From Dendronalium phyllosphericum CENA369 (GTDB lineage Bacteria > Cyanobacteriota > Cyanobacteriia > Cyanobacteriales > Nostocaceae): DNA of 60,087 bases. The stretch covers positions 1-60,087 of the forward strand of contig NZ_JAECZA010000013.1 of NCBI RefSeq assembly GCF_016056275.1, in the 5' to 3' direction. Under the pieces are notes generated by a model. That model searched no databases and was not told the origin of the DNA. It worked only from the letters and a program-made list of their open reading frames with translations. Positions 9,218 through 19,295 of the stretch are shown here, in pieces. Numbering within the stretch: position 1 is the first letter of the stretch; every line of letters begins with the position of its first letter. The translations under genes and the position numbers were made by a program.

Positions 9218-9302
9218 TCAGTAGTCAATATTCAGCGGTCAGTAGCAACAAAAGTGTGACTGACAATTGATAACTAACAACTAACTACTGACAACTGACA
9301 AA
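9218..9302. repeat. GACAACTGA-type short repeats
   Basis: The space between the convergent genes thiL and gap2 is filled with degenerate copies of CAGTAGTCA, GACAACTGA and AACTAACAAC in both orientations. This is STRR-like and could fold as a terminator. Similar sequence is found at 14590-14690. Confidence 0.6.
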
Positions 9303-10316
9303 TTACTGCCACTTTTGCGCTACCAGTTCCGCCAAATCTAGTACTCGCTGGCTGTAACCCCATTCGTTGTCATACCATGCCATGACTTTTACTAAGTCAC
9401 TACCCATCACCAAAGTCAAGCTGGCATCAACAATCGAAGAAGCGTCAGTACCTTGATAATCGGACGATACTAGTTGTAGGTCGCTGTAGTCCAAAATGCC
9501 TTTAAGTGAACCTTCCGAGGCATCTTTGAGAGCTTGATTAACTTCTTCAGTAATAGTACGCTTCTCAACCTGAACCACGAAATCTACCATTGAAACGTTC
9601 GGGGTAGGTACGCGCAAGGCAACACCATTCAGCTTGCCTTTCAATTCTGGGATTACCAGCGCCACTGCTTTTGCTGCACCGGTGGAGGTGGGTACAATGT
9701 TAATGGCTGCTGCCCTAGCCCGACGCACGTCCCGGTGAGAAGCGTCTAGCAAGCGCTGGTCGCCAGTATAACTGTGGGTGGTGGTCATCGTGCCTTTGAT
9801 GATTCCGAATTTGTCATTCAACACTTTGGCAATTGGAGCCAAGCAGTTGGTTGTACAACTGGCATTGCTAATGATGTGATGTTTGTTGTGATCGTAGTCG
9901 TGATGATTTACGCCAATTACAAAAGTGCCATCCTCATTTTTCCCAGGGGCGGTGATCAAAACCTTCTTGGCTCCAGCATTTACGTGCTTTAACGCACCCT
10001 CTTTGCTGGTAAACACGCCTGTTGCTTCAATAATTAGGTCAATTTCCCACTCTTTCCAGGGCAAGTTTTCTGGATTGCGATCGGATACGCACTTAACGGT
10101 CTTACCGTTAATGATGATAGAGTTATCATCGGCACTAATGTCAACATCCTTTAACTTCCCTAGCATTGAGTCATACTTTAGGAGGTGAGCATTCGTTCTA
10201 GGGTCTGATGTGTCATTAATAGCGATAAGCTCAATTTTGCTATCTTTTCTGCCCACCCAGCAGCGCGCAAAGTTACGCCCGATGCGCCCAAAACCGTTGA
10301 TTGCGACTCTAATCAC
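9303..10316 (-). CDS. gap2: NADP-type glyceraldehyde-3-phosphate dehydrogenase (Gap2)
   Basis: Calvin-cycle GAPDH, 337 residues from GTG 10316. That start gives the conserved N-terminus [15 protein letters not shown] and has AGAGGG upstream; the frame continues to 10367 but the extra 17 residues do not belong to the family. The catalytic Cys is in [12 protein letters not shown], and the catalytic His in the [10 protein letters not shown] region. [18 protein letters not shown] is the sequence type of photosynthetic GapA/Gap2 enzymes, which accept NADPH. The C-terminal WYDNEWGYS is intact. Confidence 0.95.
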   Translation of the reverse strand: MIRVAINGFGRIGRNFARCWVGRKDSKIELIAINDTSDPRTNAHLLKYDSMLGKLKDVDISADDNSIIINGKTVKCVSDRNPENLPWKEWEIDLIIEATGVFTSKEGALKHVNAGAKKVLITAPGKNEDGTFVIGVNHHDYDHNKHHIISNASCTTNCLAPIAKVLNDKFGIIKGTMTTTHSYTGDQRLLDASHRDVRRARAAAINIVPTSTGAAKAVALVIPELKGKLNGVALRVPTPNVSMVDFVVQVEKRTITEEVNQALKDASEGSLKGILDYSDLQLVSSDYQGTDASSIVDASLTLVMGSDLVKVMAWYDNEWGYSQRVLDLAELVAQKWQ

Positions 10317-10430
10317 AGTGTCTTGCCCTCTGTATTTATGCCTATAAGTTGATATCTTTGACCCCAATCATATCGCAAAGGGGGATTATTATTAACCATA
10401 AAGTGCTGGATCTATAAAAAAACACACATT

Positions 10431-11060
10431 TTATTCAGGATTACCTGAGTAGAGGTTGTGAGCAGTGATGTAGTTTCTAACTGGTTCTGGGACTAAATAA
10501 CGAATGGCGCTAACGGAGTCATCGCGGCAAAGTTTACGAATTAGACTTGACGAAACTCCTACTAAAGGTATATTCAAGAATTGCCAGTGAATAGAGTGTG
10601 ACTTTTCTGTTAGTTGTTGCTCTATTTGCTTGCAGATGAACTCGCTTTGAGTTATATTCTCACCACCGAGCAGTCGGGGTGCGATTAACCAATCACACAT
10701 TTGTGCTAGTTCGCGACCGCGATACCACCGAGGTAAAGTTTGGAAGGTATCTAAACCCACGATCCAGTACCAATGAGTATTTGGGTAAAAAGCAGATAAG
10801 TCGATCAAAGTGTCGATCGCATAAGAATTCCCGCGATTTTCTTCTAATAGTGAGACCGTAAACGCTGGGTTTTCTCTTGTAGCTAGTTGTAGCATTTCCA
10901 CCCGATGCTCAAACAAAGCTGCTTTCTTGTGAGGAGGATTTCGTGATGGTACCCAAATTACCTTTTCTAAGGGTACTTGATGCAAAGCTCTTTGAGCTAC
11001 GAGCAGGTGTCCCCAATGAATTGGATCGAATGTGCCACCAAAAATTGCTAATTTTTGCAT
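10431..11060 (-). CDS. nadD: Nicotinate-nucleotide adenylyltransferase
   Basis: NadD joins ATP and nicotinate mononucleotide in NAD synthesis. The 209 residues have the nucleotidyltransferase signature GGTFDPIHWGHL at residues 8-19 and the closing GVSSSLIRKL motif. ATG 11060 puts the signature at its normal distance from the start and has AGGG upstream, so I prefer it to the longer frame starting at 11108. It lies 114 bp upstream of gap2 on the same strand. Confidence 0.92.
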   Translation of the reverse strand: MQKLAIFGGTFDPIHWGHLLVAQRALHQVPLEKVIWVPSRNPPHKKAALFEHRVEMLQLATRENPAFTVSLLEENRGNSYAIDTLIDLSAFYPNTHWYWIVGLDTFQTLPRWYRGRELAQMCDWLIAPRLLGGENITQSEFICKQIEQQLTEKSHSIHWQFLNIPLVGVSSSLIRKLCRDDSVSAIRYLVPEPVRNYITAHNLYSGNPE

Positions 11061-11209
11061 CCAGTTACGCCCTGGCTTTGTGCAATTGAGAAATAGTTGC
11101 ACTATCAAAGTACTATAGTACGCAATTCACGCCTTGGCGTGATGAAATTTAAAAGCAGTTTTGCTAAGAATTTACTATTGTAACCGATACTAGTGAGGAA
11201 TCTCAAAAG

Positions 11210-11365
11210 ATGTATTTCACATTACAAGAATTTCTTTCCCGATGTAGCGAAAATTTTCAGAATAATCTTAAAAACAATTCAAAATTAGCAAAAACCTCCA
11301 ACCAAGGTAAAATCATTCTCAACCAGCGAAACAGTGCTAAAAAACCAACTGTAGAGCCAGAATAA
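11210..11365 (+). CDS. Possible small protein of 51 residues
   Basis: This short frame has GAGGA about 10 bases before its ATG and would encode a basic, Asn/Lys/Gln-rich protein starting MYFTLQEFLSRCSENFQ. I do not recognise it. It lies alone upstream of murC, 99 bp before that start. Codon use resembles the genome, but only the ribosome site and a clean stop support it. Confidence 0.35.
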   Translation: MYFTLQEFLSRCSENFQNNLKNNSKLAKTSNQGKIILNQRNSAKKPTVEPE

Positions 11366-11464
11366 ACATAATACAGGAGCAGTTACGGTAAAAATCAAAT
11401 TCCTGTTATGATACGCGTGTCATTTGTGATTTATGGTGTGGTGTGGTGTTAAGAGGAGTAATAA

Positions 11465-12898
11465 ATGAGTAATTCTGTAGATTTTGGCGGCAGACCATTT
11501 CATTTTATCGGGATCGGCGGGATAGGGATGTCTGCTCTGGCTTATTTACTGGTAAAGCGCAATCTACCAGTTTCCGGATCGGATATTCGTCCTAATCACA
11601 TTACCCGACAGTTAGAAGCGATTGGTTCTCATATTTTTGCTAAACAAGAAGCCAGTAATTTTGATTTCTTTCGCTCAAAAGCAGCTACTAATGGAGTAGA
11701 GGCAAAACTACCTCAAGTCATTTGTTCAACAGCAATTAACAAAAGTAATTTGGAGTATAAAGCAGCTCTTGAATTAGGCTGCCCAATTTTCCATCGTTCA
11801 GATGTATTAGCTGCCTTAATTGCCGATTACTACAGCATCGCAGTGGCAGGAACTCACGGTAAAACTACCACGAGTTGCATGATTGGTTATATGCTATTGC
11901 AAGCTGGGTTAGACCCGACGATTCTTGTCGGTGGCGAAGTCAATGCTTGGGAAGGCAATGCTCGCTCAGGGCAAAGTCGGTATTTGGTTGCTGAGGCAGA
12001 TGAATCAGATGGTTCCCTGGTAAAACACGCTCCTGAAATTGGCATCATTACCAATATTGAACTAGATCATCCCGACCATTACGAGACATTAGAGGAAGTT
12101 GTTGACACCTTCCAACAATTTGCAGCTGGTTGTAAAACTTTAATCGGTAGCATTGATTGTGCTACAGTACGCGATCGCCTAAAACCAACAATCAGCTATA
12201 GTTTACACTCAGACACCGACGCTGACTACACCGTTACGAATGTTGACTATCGTGCTGATGGCACAACAGCTTTGGTTTGGGAACGTGGCAAAGCCTTGGG
12301 CGTATTGAAACTACGGCTGCTCAGTCGGCATAACCTGAGTAATGCTCTAGCAGCGGTGGCTGTTGGTCGAGTCTTAGGTCTAGAATTTGGAGAAATTGCC
12401 AAAGGCATTGCTACTTTTGAAGGAGCCAGAAGGCGCTTTGAGTTTCGAGGTGAAGTTGCTGGAATTACTTTTATTGATGACTACGCTCACCATCCCAGTG
12501 AAATTCGTGCAACTCTCGCTGCTGCACGTCTGCAAGCAAGACCGGGACAAAGAGTAGTAGCTATCTTCCAACCCCATCGCTACAGTCGGACACTAACATT
12601 CTTAGAAGAGTTTGCCCAATCCTTTGCACATGCGGATCTTGTTGTGCTGACCGATATTTATAGTGCAGGCGAACCCAATTTAGGACAAATTAGCGGCGAA
12701 CAGTTGGCAATAGAAATTGCCAAACAGCACTCACAGGTGGTTTATCAACCAACTTTACCTTTAATATGCGAGTTCTTGCTACAAACGCTGCGTCCTGGAG
12801 ACTTAGCCTTGTTTTTAGGTGCTGGGAATTTGAATCAGGTGATTCCGGAATTAATTACAACACTTTGTGAACCCAAACCTGCTACAGCCACATTTTAA
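11465..12898 (+). CDS. murC: UDP-N-acetylmuramate--L-alanine ligase
   Basis: MurC adds L-Ala to UDP-MurNAc, the first amino-acid step in peptidoglycan synthesis. All 477 residues are present: the N-terminal HFIGIGGIGMSALA nucleotide fold, the ATP loop GTHGKTTT (about residue 135), the EADESDGSL block and DDYAHHPSE in the C-terminal part. AGGAG precedes the ATG by 6 bases. murB follows after 125 bp on the same strand, as in most cyanobacteria. Confidence 0.96.
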   Translation: MSNSVDFGGRPFHFIGIGGIGMSALAYLLVKRNLPVSGSDIRPNHITRQLEAIGSHIFAKQEASNFDFFRSKAATNGVEAKLPQVICSTAINKSNLEYKAALELGCPIFHRSDVLAALIADYYSIAVAGTHGKTTTSCMIGYMLLQAGLDPTILVGGEVNAWEGNARSGQSRYLVAEADESDGSLVKHAPEIGIITNIELDHPDHYETLEEVVDTFQQFAAGCKTLIGSIDCATVRDRLKPTISYSLHSDTDADYTVTNVDYRADGTTALVWERGKALGVLKLRLLSRHNLSNALAAVAVGRVLGLEFGEIAKGIATFEGARRRFEFRGEVAGITFIDDYAHHPSEIRATLAAARLQARPGQRVVAIFQPHRYSRTLTFLEEFAQSFAHADLVVLTDIYSAGEPNLGQISGEQLAIEIAKQHSQVVYQPTLPLICEFLLQTLRPGDLALFLGAGNLNQVIPELITTLCEPKPATATF

Positions 12899-13023
12899 TT
12901 GAAGACAGTAATAGAGGCTGATTTTCTCTAGCCTTATGACCATCTGGCCGCGGTTTTATCGATTCAAACTATTGCTGTATATTTACGGCAGATAAATGTA
13001 AAATTTCACAAATCGACGTAAAA

Positions 13024-14016
13024 ATGAAAATCTCTCAGGCAGATGGAAACGTCTGCACAGTTTCGACTACACAAAAACAGAAAACAGATAATTCAGGCGA
13101 AAGTAAGATAATTTACTTGCGAGGCACAGATTGTGTGATTAAGTCCCAAGCTTCATTATCTGCATATACTTCATACAGAGTTGGGGGAGCAGCCGAATGG
13201 TACGTTGCTCCCCGCAATTTAGAAGCGCTGCAAGCAAGCCTTGAGTATGCAAAAGAACATGAATTACCTGTAACAACATTGGGAGCGGGTTCTAACCTGT
13301 TAGTTAGCGATCGCGGTATCCCAGGCTTGGTGATTTCTACCCGGCATCTTCGCCAGAGCTATTTTGACCCACAAACAGGTCAACTGACCGTTGCTGCTGG
13401 AGAATCAATTCCCAGTTTAGCATGGGAAGCAGCACAACTAGGATGGGAAGGACTGGAATGGGCTGTTGGTATCCCTGGAACAGTTGGGGGTGCTGTGGTC
13501 ATGAATGCAGGCGCACACAATAGCTGTATCGCAGATATGTTAGTTAGTGCCGAGGTACTTTTAACCGACGGTACGCTGACAACCCTCACCCCCGCGCAGA
13601 TAGGCTACAGCTACCGGACTTCATTACTACAAGGTAGCGATCGCATCGTTACCCAAGCTACTTTCCAACTTCAACCAGGGGCCGATCCAGCAAAAGTTTT
13701 GGCGACAACCAAGCAACACAAACAGCATCGGTTAACTACTCAACCTTATAACTTCCCCAGTTGTGGCAGTGTTTTCCGTAATCCCAAGCCTTATGCTGCT
13801 GGATGGTTGATCGAACAAACAGGTCTAAAAGGCTACCAGATTGGTGGCGCACAAGTTGCACAACTCCACGCCAATTTTATCGTTAATCGTGGTGGAGCTA
13901 AAGCTAGTGATATCTTCTGTCTCATCCGTCATATTCAGCACCAAGTGCAAGAAAATTGGTCAATTTTATTAGAGCCAGAAGTTAAAATGCTCGGCGAATT
14001 TCAACCAGCATGTTAA
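13024..14016 (+). CDS. murB: UDP-N-acetylenolpyruvoylglucosamine reductase
   Basis: MurB is the FAD enzyme that reduces UDP-GlcNAc-enolpyruvate to UDP-MurNAc. The FAD-binding stretch [13 protein letters not shown] (about 93-105), the [12 protein letters not shown] block, the catalytic Ser in CGSVFRNP and Glu in LEPEVK are all visible. The first 35 residues are not conserved in the family as I know it, and no ribosome site precedes the ATG, so the true start could be a little further in. Downstream of murC. Confidence 0.94.
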   Translation: MKISQADGNVCTVSTTQKQKTDNSGESKIIYLRGTDCVIKSQASLSAYTSYRVGGAAEWYVAPRNLEALQASLEYAKEHELPVTTLGAGSNLLVSDRGIPGLVISTRHLRQSYFDPQTGQLTVAAGESIPSLAWEAAQLGWEGLEWAVGIPGTVGGAVVMNAGAHNSCIADMLVSAEVLLTDGTLTTLTPAQIGYSYRTSLLQGSDRIVTQATFQLQPGADPAKVLATTKQHKQHRLTTQPYNFPSCGSVFRNPKPYAAGWLIEQTGLKGYQIGGAQVAQLHANFIVNRGGAKASDIFCLIRHIQHQVQENWSILLEPEVKMLGEFQPAC

Positions 14017-14239
14017 GGTACTGGGAACTAGGTAACAGAGGTAAAGGTGTAATATTAAAGGAAAAGGAGAAAAACTTTATTTAGTTCGTTTCCCCTTTCC
14101 CTTTACTACTTGCCAAAGATGAAGCTTTTGCCAGTACCTATTACCTCGCATTAATTATTGGTAATAAAACAGGCAAATTACCGACCGCATCTATAATTGA
14201 ATTTGACTTGTTATTCATAGCAAACGCGGACAATCAATT
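14017..14239. terminator. Purine/pyrimidine inverted repeat after murB
   Basis: At about 14055-14106 a purine-rich arm (AAAGGAAAAGGAGAAAAAC) is followed by its near complement (GTTTCCCCTTTCCCTTTAC). This would fold as a long imperfect hairpin 40 bp after the murB stop. The rest of the space leads into the ybaB gene. Confidence 0.5.
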
Positions 14240-14587
14240 ATGACAGGCAAAGGACAAGGATTTGGCTTTGGTTTAGGAAAGATGAAAGAACTAGCTGAAG
14301 CTTTCAAAAAAGCCCAGCAAGTTCAAGAAGGCGCAAAGCGACTCCAAGAAGAGTTGGAGCAAATGGAGATTCAGGGAGAGTCTGGCGGTGGTCTGGTTAA
14401 AGTGATTGTCAGCGGTAATCAAGAACCCAAGCGAGTAGAAATATCCCAAGAAGCCTTAGCACAAGGAGCAGAAATTCTTTCGGATCTTGTGACAGCAGCC
14501 ATGAAAAATGCCTATGAAAAGTCAACAGCAACAATGCGGGAACGCATGGAAGACTTAACCAGCGGACTGGAACTGCCTGGATTTTAG
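14240..14587 (+). CDS. YbaB/EbfC nucleoid-associated protein
   Basis: Small DNA-binding protein of 115 residues. It has the helical [29 protein letters not shown] start, here split by the usual short turn, the beta segment [19 protein letters not shown] and the final helices. Family members bind DNA as dimers and coat the nucleoid. It begins with a Gly-rich leader ([11 protein letters not shown]) that is common in cyanobacterial copies. Single gene on the plus strand between murB and the phosphatase. Confidence 0.92.
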   Translation: MTGKGQGFGFGLGKMKELAEAFKKAQQVQEGAKRLQEELEQMEIQGESGGGLVKVIVSGNQEPKRVEISQEALAQGAEILSDLVTAAMKNAYEKSTATMRERMEDLTSGLELPGF

Positions 14588-14701
14588 TCGATGGTCAACG
14601 ATCAGCGGTCAGTTGTCAGTTGTCAATAGTCAGTAGTGAATAATAAATAATTAGCAACTGGCAACTGATAACTAACAACTGACACGTAAAACGAAATATT
14701 T
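14588..14701. repeat. TCAGTTGTCA-type short repeats
   Basis: The space holds degenerate CAGTTGTCAG and CAACTGACA units in both orientations, the same STRR-like family as at 9218-9302. It may act as a terminator for the ybaB gene. Confidence 0.55.
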
Positions 14702-15202
14702 ATGCCTTACAAACTGCTGTTTGTTTGCCTGGGAAATATCTGCCGCTCGCCATCGGCAGAAAACATTATGAATTATTTGATCGATCGGGCTGGCTTGAGC
14801 GAACACATCTTCTGTGACTCTGCTGGCACATCTAGCTATCACGTTGGTAGCCCACCCGATCGCCGGATGAGTGCTGCGGCTGCGACAAAAATAGGAATTA
14901 AGCTACGAGGTCAGGCCCGCCAGTTTCAAAGGTCGGACTTTCAGGACTTCGATCTGATTTTGGCAATGGATCGAGAAAATTTTGAGGATATCCTTGCTCT
15001 TGACCTAACAGGACAATATCACAATAAAGTTTTCTTAATGTGTGAATTTTGCTCTCGACACACCCTTGAGGATGTCCCAGACCCGTACTATGGTGGAGTA
15101 GAAGGCTTTAATCAAGTAATTGACTTGCTTGTGGATGCTTGTGAAGGTCTACTCCAAAATATTACCAGTCAGCGATTAATAGTTGAAATTAAAGAGTTAT
15201 GA
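14702..15202 (+). CDS. Low-molecular-weight protein-tyrosine phosphatase
   Basis: The 166-residue protein carries the LMW-PTP active-site loop CLGNICRS, with nucleophile Cys9 and Arg15, and the general acid Asp in VPDPYYGG near residue 121. These enzymes dephosphorylate tyrosine on proteins, often exopolysaccharide kinases; the target here is not evident. Length fits the family. The gene stands alone on the plus strand. Confidence 0.92.
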   Translation: MPYKLLFVCLGNICRSPSAENIMNYLIDRAGLSEHIFCDSAGTSSYHVGSPPDRRMSAAAATKIGIKLRGQARQFQRSDFQDFDLILAMDRENFEDILALDLTGQYHNKVFLMCEFCSRHTLEDVPDPYYGGVEGFNQVIDLLVDACEGLLQNITSQRLIVEIKEL

Positions 15203-15502
15203 GTTATTTTCTGAAGTTCCCAAAAATAAATTATCTAATTTCTAGACTTCATCACGACTTTCGCTGCCCCTGCTAAGAGTTACCTACCCTCCTGTCTTAA
15301 AAACGACGGAATATTTTTTATTTGGAAGTTTCTTTTCTCTTGCTAATTCCTGCATAGCTGTAAGACCTTATCCCTAGGTTATTGGCTTTGAATCCTTATA
15401 CCCCAAGTCTTCTGAATATAAACTTTGTGAGCTTTCTCACAAAAATATCCTCTAAAGTCAACACCCTGTCTTGCGCCCCTCCTGAATTCTGACTTTTCGC
15501 TT
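15203..15502. other. Gene-free spacer
   Basis: 300 bp between convergent genes. I see no gene, RNA or clear terminator; only scattered pyrimidine-rich stretches. Confidence 0.5.
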
Positions 15503-16186
15503 TTATTCGACCAAACCATGCTTAATTGCAAAACGCACTAATTCTGCTCGGTTGCTAGTTTCGGTCTTTCTCAATAAACTACTAACGTACTTTTCTACTG
15601 TTCGCGGACTAAGATGTAGCCGTTGACCCATTTCAGCATTGGATAGACCATGAGTTAAAAGTTCTAAGACTTCTTGTTCTCTGGAAGTCAAAGATGAGAG
15701 CAGTTGAGATTTCTGAAAATGAGTGAATAAAGATTGATGGGCATCTACAACTTTTGTTGGGGTAGCACTGCTCAAATTATCTTTATGAGAAAAGCGATAC
15801 TCTGATTGAATGATTTGCGCTCGTTCAAGAAGATTGCGAATTGCTGCTGCTAACTCTTCTAGTTCAAATGGTTTAGGCAAATATAAATCACACCCTGACT
15901 GATAGCCCAGAATTCTTTCCTGAGTCTTGGTGCGTGCTGTTAGCAAAATTACAGGTAACAAACGGAAAGTTGGTTGTTGACGTACCCGACGAACCAGTTC
16001 ATAACCGTTCATCCGTGGCATAACAATATCAGTGACAATTAAATCAGGATGGTACTCATCCACCATTACCAAAGCCTCTTGACCATCATTAGCTGTAATT
16101 ACCGAGTAGCCAGACAGCTCAAGATAATCGCTAATAGACAGACGAGTGCCCAGGTCGTCATCCACTACAAGGATCGTCAAGGGCAT
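15503..16186 (-). CDS. LuxR/NarL-type response regulator
   Basis: About 227 residues. The receiver domain (about 4-120) has the acidic pair VVDDD, the phospho-acceptor Asp in LIVTDIVMPRMNG and the Lys in YLPKPFE. A linker leads to a C-terminal LuxR helix-turn-helix: LTSREQEVLELLTHGLSN, then LHLSPRTVEKYVSSLLRK. It resembles the Ycf29-type regulator of cyanobacteria and red plastids, though I cannot fix that assignment. No kinase is adjacent. ATG 16186 is preferred to TTG 16192, with GGGGTG upstream. Confidence 0.9.
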   Translation of the reverse strand: MPLTILVVDDDLGTRLSISDYLELSGYSVITANDGQEALVMVDEYHPDLIVTDIVMPRMNGYELVRRVRQQPTFRLLPVILLTARTKTQERILGYQSGCDLYLPKPFELEELAAAIRNLLERAQIIQSEYRFSHKDNLSSATPTKVVDAHQSLFTHFQKSQLLSSLTSREQEVLELLTHGLSNAEMGQRLHLSPRTVEKYVSSLLRKTETSNRAELVRFAIKHGLVE

Positions 16187-16660
16187 GGACAATACACCCC
16201 TAGCATTTTTTTACTCAGAAATTTGCTTCTACAAGCTCCACTAGCGAACACAGGCAATAAATAGTGTTCATATGTTTCATACTATGACAGGATTAGCGAC
16301 TAATGACTGCCTGAGGGTGAATTTATAAAGACAATCTTAAATCTTTAGGAAGGGTTTACGAAGTTCATTCTACCTTTGATTCCTATTGCAGGGAAGGTAC
16401 AGAGAGTTTTGTCATTTTTAACAACCTACCAATAATACACAACCATTACTTAGCCTAATATAAATTAATATTTCTTTAATAAATAATCTTTTAAGAACTA
16501 AAATTGCCGACAATCTTTTAATTGAGAACAGGGAAAAGCTAAATTAATAGGATAACACTGAGAGCTAGTTGAGCATTTATAGTGGTTAAATATCCCTCTA
16601 TAAGTTTACAAGCTAGTTCCAACGATTTTTGAAGCAAATTTAACGACAGCAAAATTCTCA
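16187..16660. other. Gene-free control region between divergent genes
   Basis: 474 AT-rich bases between the response regulator and smpB, which read away from each other. Both promoters should lie here. I see no repeats and no RNA gene; in particular no tmRNA is recognisable beside smpB. Confidence 0.5.
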
Positions 16661-17128
16661 ATGAGTGACAAAAGCGAAAGTTATAAAGTTATTAGCGACA
16701 ACCGTCAAGCTCGTTATTTGTATGAAATCCTGGAAACTTATGAAGTAGGAATTCAGTTAACAGGAACCGAAGTCAAGTCAATCCGAGCGGGTAAAGTTAA
16801 TCTTCAAGATGGTTATGCTTTGATTCGTGATGGTGAAGCATGGCTGATCAACGTGCATATCTCTCCTTATAACGCCAGTGGACAATATTTTAATCACGAA
16901 CCGCGCCGCACGAGAAAGCTGTTGCTGCATCGCCAGGAAATCCGTAAACTAACTGGCAAGGTGGAACAGCAGGGTTTGACTTTGATACCTTTGAAGATGT
17001 ATCTCAAACGAGGCTGGGTAAAAGTGAGCATAGCCTTGGGCAAAGGTAAAAAGCTGCACGACAAGCGAGAAGACCTCAAACGACGGCAAGATCAGCGTGA
17101 TATTCAACGGGCAATGAAAAATTATTAA
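16661..17128 (+). CDS. smpB: SsrA-binding protein SmpB
   Basis: SmpB binds tmRNA and is needed for ribosome rescue. Length is 155 residues, normal for the family. The core is visible: NRQARYLYEILETYEVGI, GTEVKSIRAGKVNLQDGYA, LINVHISPY and the C-terminal basic tail KKLHDKREDLKRRQ, which places the protein in the ribosome. The tmRNA gene is not in this window. Confidence 0.96.
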   Translation: MSDKSESYKVISDNRQARYLYEILETYEVGIQLTGTEVKSIRAGKVNLQDGYALIRDGEAWLINVHISPYNASGQYFNHEPRRTRKLLLHRQEIRKLTGKVEQQGLTLIPLKMYLKRGWVKVSIALGKGKKLHDKREDLKRRQDQRDIQRAMKNY

Positions 17129-17303
17129 ATCTTGGTGTGACTCAACTACTACAACAGACTGAGGAACTGACTGAAGTAAAAACTATATTGTATATCTTCA
17201 GCGTGAGTTGAGAAATCTGGGTTTATAGCCACAGATTGATTTGGCTCATTTTAGGACTCGTTACAGTTGTAAATAGCTTTGCAAGGGATGAGGAACTTTC
17301 ACC

Positions 17304-17582
17304 ATGACACGTAATTTCACCGCATCTGTTGGCGCTGCTGTTCTCGCCTTAAGTATGTCAATGCCGTTGACGCTACCTGCGAAAGCTCAAGTTACTACTT
17401 CCCCTGGAACCAATACTGTTCCGAGGACAACAACTTACGATCGCCGTGACAATTTTGATTGGGGTTGGTTGGGATTAATAGGTTTATTAGGTTTAGCTGG
17501 CTTATCGGGTAGAAAACGCGATGATGAACCTACCCGCTATCGTGACCCCAATACTCCTGGGGCCACTACTTACAGGGACTAA
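17304..17582 (+). CDS. Exported WGxxGxxG-type small protein
   Basis: A signal peptide (about 1-29, ending PAKAQ) is followed by a Thr/Pro-rich stretch and then WGWLGLIGLLGLAGLSGRKR at about 55-74. That is the WGxxGxxG domain found in many cyanobacteria: a Gly-rich hydrophobic helix followed by basic residues, like a membrane-sorting tail. A short polar tail of about 18 residues (DDEPTRYRDP...) continues after it. The role is unknown. It resembles, but is not, a PEP-CTERM exosortase signal. Confidence 0.85.
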   Translation: MTRNFTASVGAAVLALSMSMPLTLPAKAQVTTSPGTNTVPRTTTYDRRDNFDWGWLGLIGLLGLAGLSGRKRDDEPTRYRDPNTPGATTYRD

Positions 17583-17671
17583 GCAATGCAAAATTCACAC
17601 TTGATGAAACAAGAAGTTACCATCATAGTGCTTTAATAATAGACGCAAACAAGCGACTTAATTCACCAACT

Positions 17672-19096
17672 TTAGTTTGCCGCAGGCTCTGGGTCTGGTG
17701 AATTTTGTTCTGAAGATTGGTTTTGATTCAAAGGTCTCCAGTAGCTGGCAATCAAAGCAACCATGAACCACCAGAGAGAATTGACTTCAGGGCGAAACCA
17801 GATAGTATCGACTGTGCCATGAGCGAGCATACCGAGTACACTAGCAAACGCTCCAATTAACCAAAATCCCTCTACACTTCTCGATAATCGCAATCGCCGT
17901 ATCTGGAGAAATGCGCTATTAAAAGTCACAATTATCAGCCACAAGAAACAAGCTAAACCAATGAAGCCCGTTTCTACAGCTACCTCTAGAAAAATCGAAT
18001 AGGCACTCAAGGCAGTATAACGAGGATGTTGGTAAAGTGGGTAGACTTTGTTAAAAGAATTATGACCGGGGCCAATACCAATAATAGGGCGATCGCCAAT
18101 CATCTCAAACACAGCGTCCCAAACATTCCTACGAAAATTATTACTGCTATCTTGGCGATCGGCAAAAATGCTAAAAACCCGTAGACGCACCGGCTCTACA
18201 AATATCACAGCTAGCACTAATATTCCTAGCAAACCTCCCAAGATAATCGGCAGCGACCAAGTGCGCCAAAAAGGAGGCATTTGCACGCTCCACCAATAAA
18301 CTAGCAATGCCATCACAGTTAAAATTGCCAGTAATAGTCCAATCCAACCGCCACGACTAAAAGTCAAAACCAAGCAGGCACTATTGACAATCACCATTGT
18401 TAATGCTAATGCCTTCTTAATCCAGCTTCGCCATGCAAAAACTGCAACTAAGCTTAAAACTACTGCTGGTAATAGATATCCAGCCAGTAAATTGGGATTA
18501 CCTAAATAACTGTAAACCCTTGTTGTTTTAGACAGAGGTGATTCTGGATCGACCCAAGTTGCTAGTGCTGTAGCTCCAAAAAACCATTGCCGCAATCCAT
18601 ATATACTCACAATTAAAGATACGTGAAGGTAGAGAGTAATAACCCAAGACCGGAGGCGGGGCGACCTCAGTACCCTAGCACAAAGGGCAAATAGCAGCAA
18701 ATATAGGGTCAAAGTTAGTAAATCGTTCAATGCTGCCTTTTTCACAGGTGACAATGCTGTGGCGACAGCGGCGATTACCCAGTAGAAAAATACTAGCAGG
18801 TGAATAGGGGTAAATAAGGAAGCACGTGCGATCGCTGGTTCGTCAGATAAAGTCAACAGCAGCCAAAACCCGACACAAGCTATCAGCAAAAGTCCGATCA
18901 GAGAACTGGAAACAAAAGGGGCAAAAGCATATACCAAGCTTAGTAAAGCTGTCGCTATTATATCCCCCTGCTGGATGAAGAAACTGCTTTGCCGCCAAGA
19001 ATGTAATAACCCAACCAAACGGTGTAGGTAGCTAGTAGCAAGATATTCTTTGAGCGGTAAATAGGATAATGTAAATCGTTGCCAGACTAAATTCAT
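17672..19096 (-). CDS. ictB: IctB-type polytopic membrane protein (O-antigen ligase superfamily)
   Basis: About 474 residues with at least ten hydrophobic segments. The start NLVWQRFTLS and the blocks LVYAFAPFVSSSLIGLLLIA, TRVYSYLGNPNLLAGYLLP and IGIGPGHNSFNKVYPLY match IctB. IctB was first described as a bicarbonate-accumulation protein in Synechococcus, and later work doubts that it is a transporter; the fold is that of Wzy/WaaL polymerase-ligases. ATG 19096 fits the conserved start better than TTG 19114. The gene follows the degenerate kinase on the same strand. Confidence 0.9.
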   Translation of the reverse strand: MNLVWQRFTLSYLPLKEYLATSYLHRLVGLLHSWRQSSFFIQQGDIIATALLSLVYAFAPFVSSSLIGLLLIACVGFWLLLTLSDEPAIARASLFTPIHLLVFFYWVIAAVATALSPVKKAALNDLLTLTLYLLLFALCARVLRSPRLRSWVITLYLHVSLIVSIYGLRQWFFGATALATWVDPESPLSKTTRVYSYLGNPNLLAGYLLPAVVLSLVAVFAWRSWIKKALALTMVIVNSACLVLTFSRGGWIGLLLAILTVMALLVYWWSVQMPPFWRTWSLPIILGGLLGILVLAVIFVEPVRLRVFSIFADRQDSSNNFRRNVWDAVFEMIGDRPIIGIGPGHNSFNKVYPLYQHPRYTALSAYSIFLEVAVETGFIGLACFLWLIIVTFNSAFLQIRRLRLSRSVEGFWLIGAFASVLGMLAHGTVDTIWFRPEVNSLWWFMVALIASYWRPLNQNQSSEQNSPDPEPAAN

Positions 19097-19295
19097 AAAA
19101 CACGCTGTAATCAATTAGCACGCCCGCGTAGAACCTGGACTTAATCATAATGCGGGTAATGATAAAAGTAATAGCGCAAATTATAAAATCGAGCTTTGCT
19201 AGTTGTACTCTTGCTAAGATTTGCCAGTTATGAGGAACTAAGAATTGGAGATTATGCTGCAAGCGCTCCATGCAATCCAAAATCTCAAATTGATG

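Noticed and set aside
16187-16660. tmRNA gene beside smpB
   Set aside because: No tRNA-like ends or tag-coding frame could be recognised.
19032-19280. 82-residue hydrophobic frame between ictB and the kinase
   Set aside because: It overlaps the ictB start in another frame and resembles no known protein.
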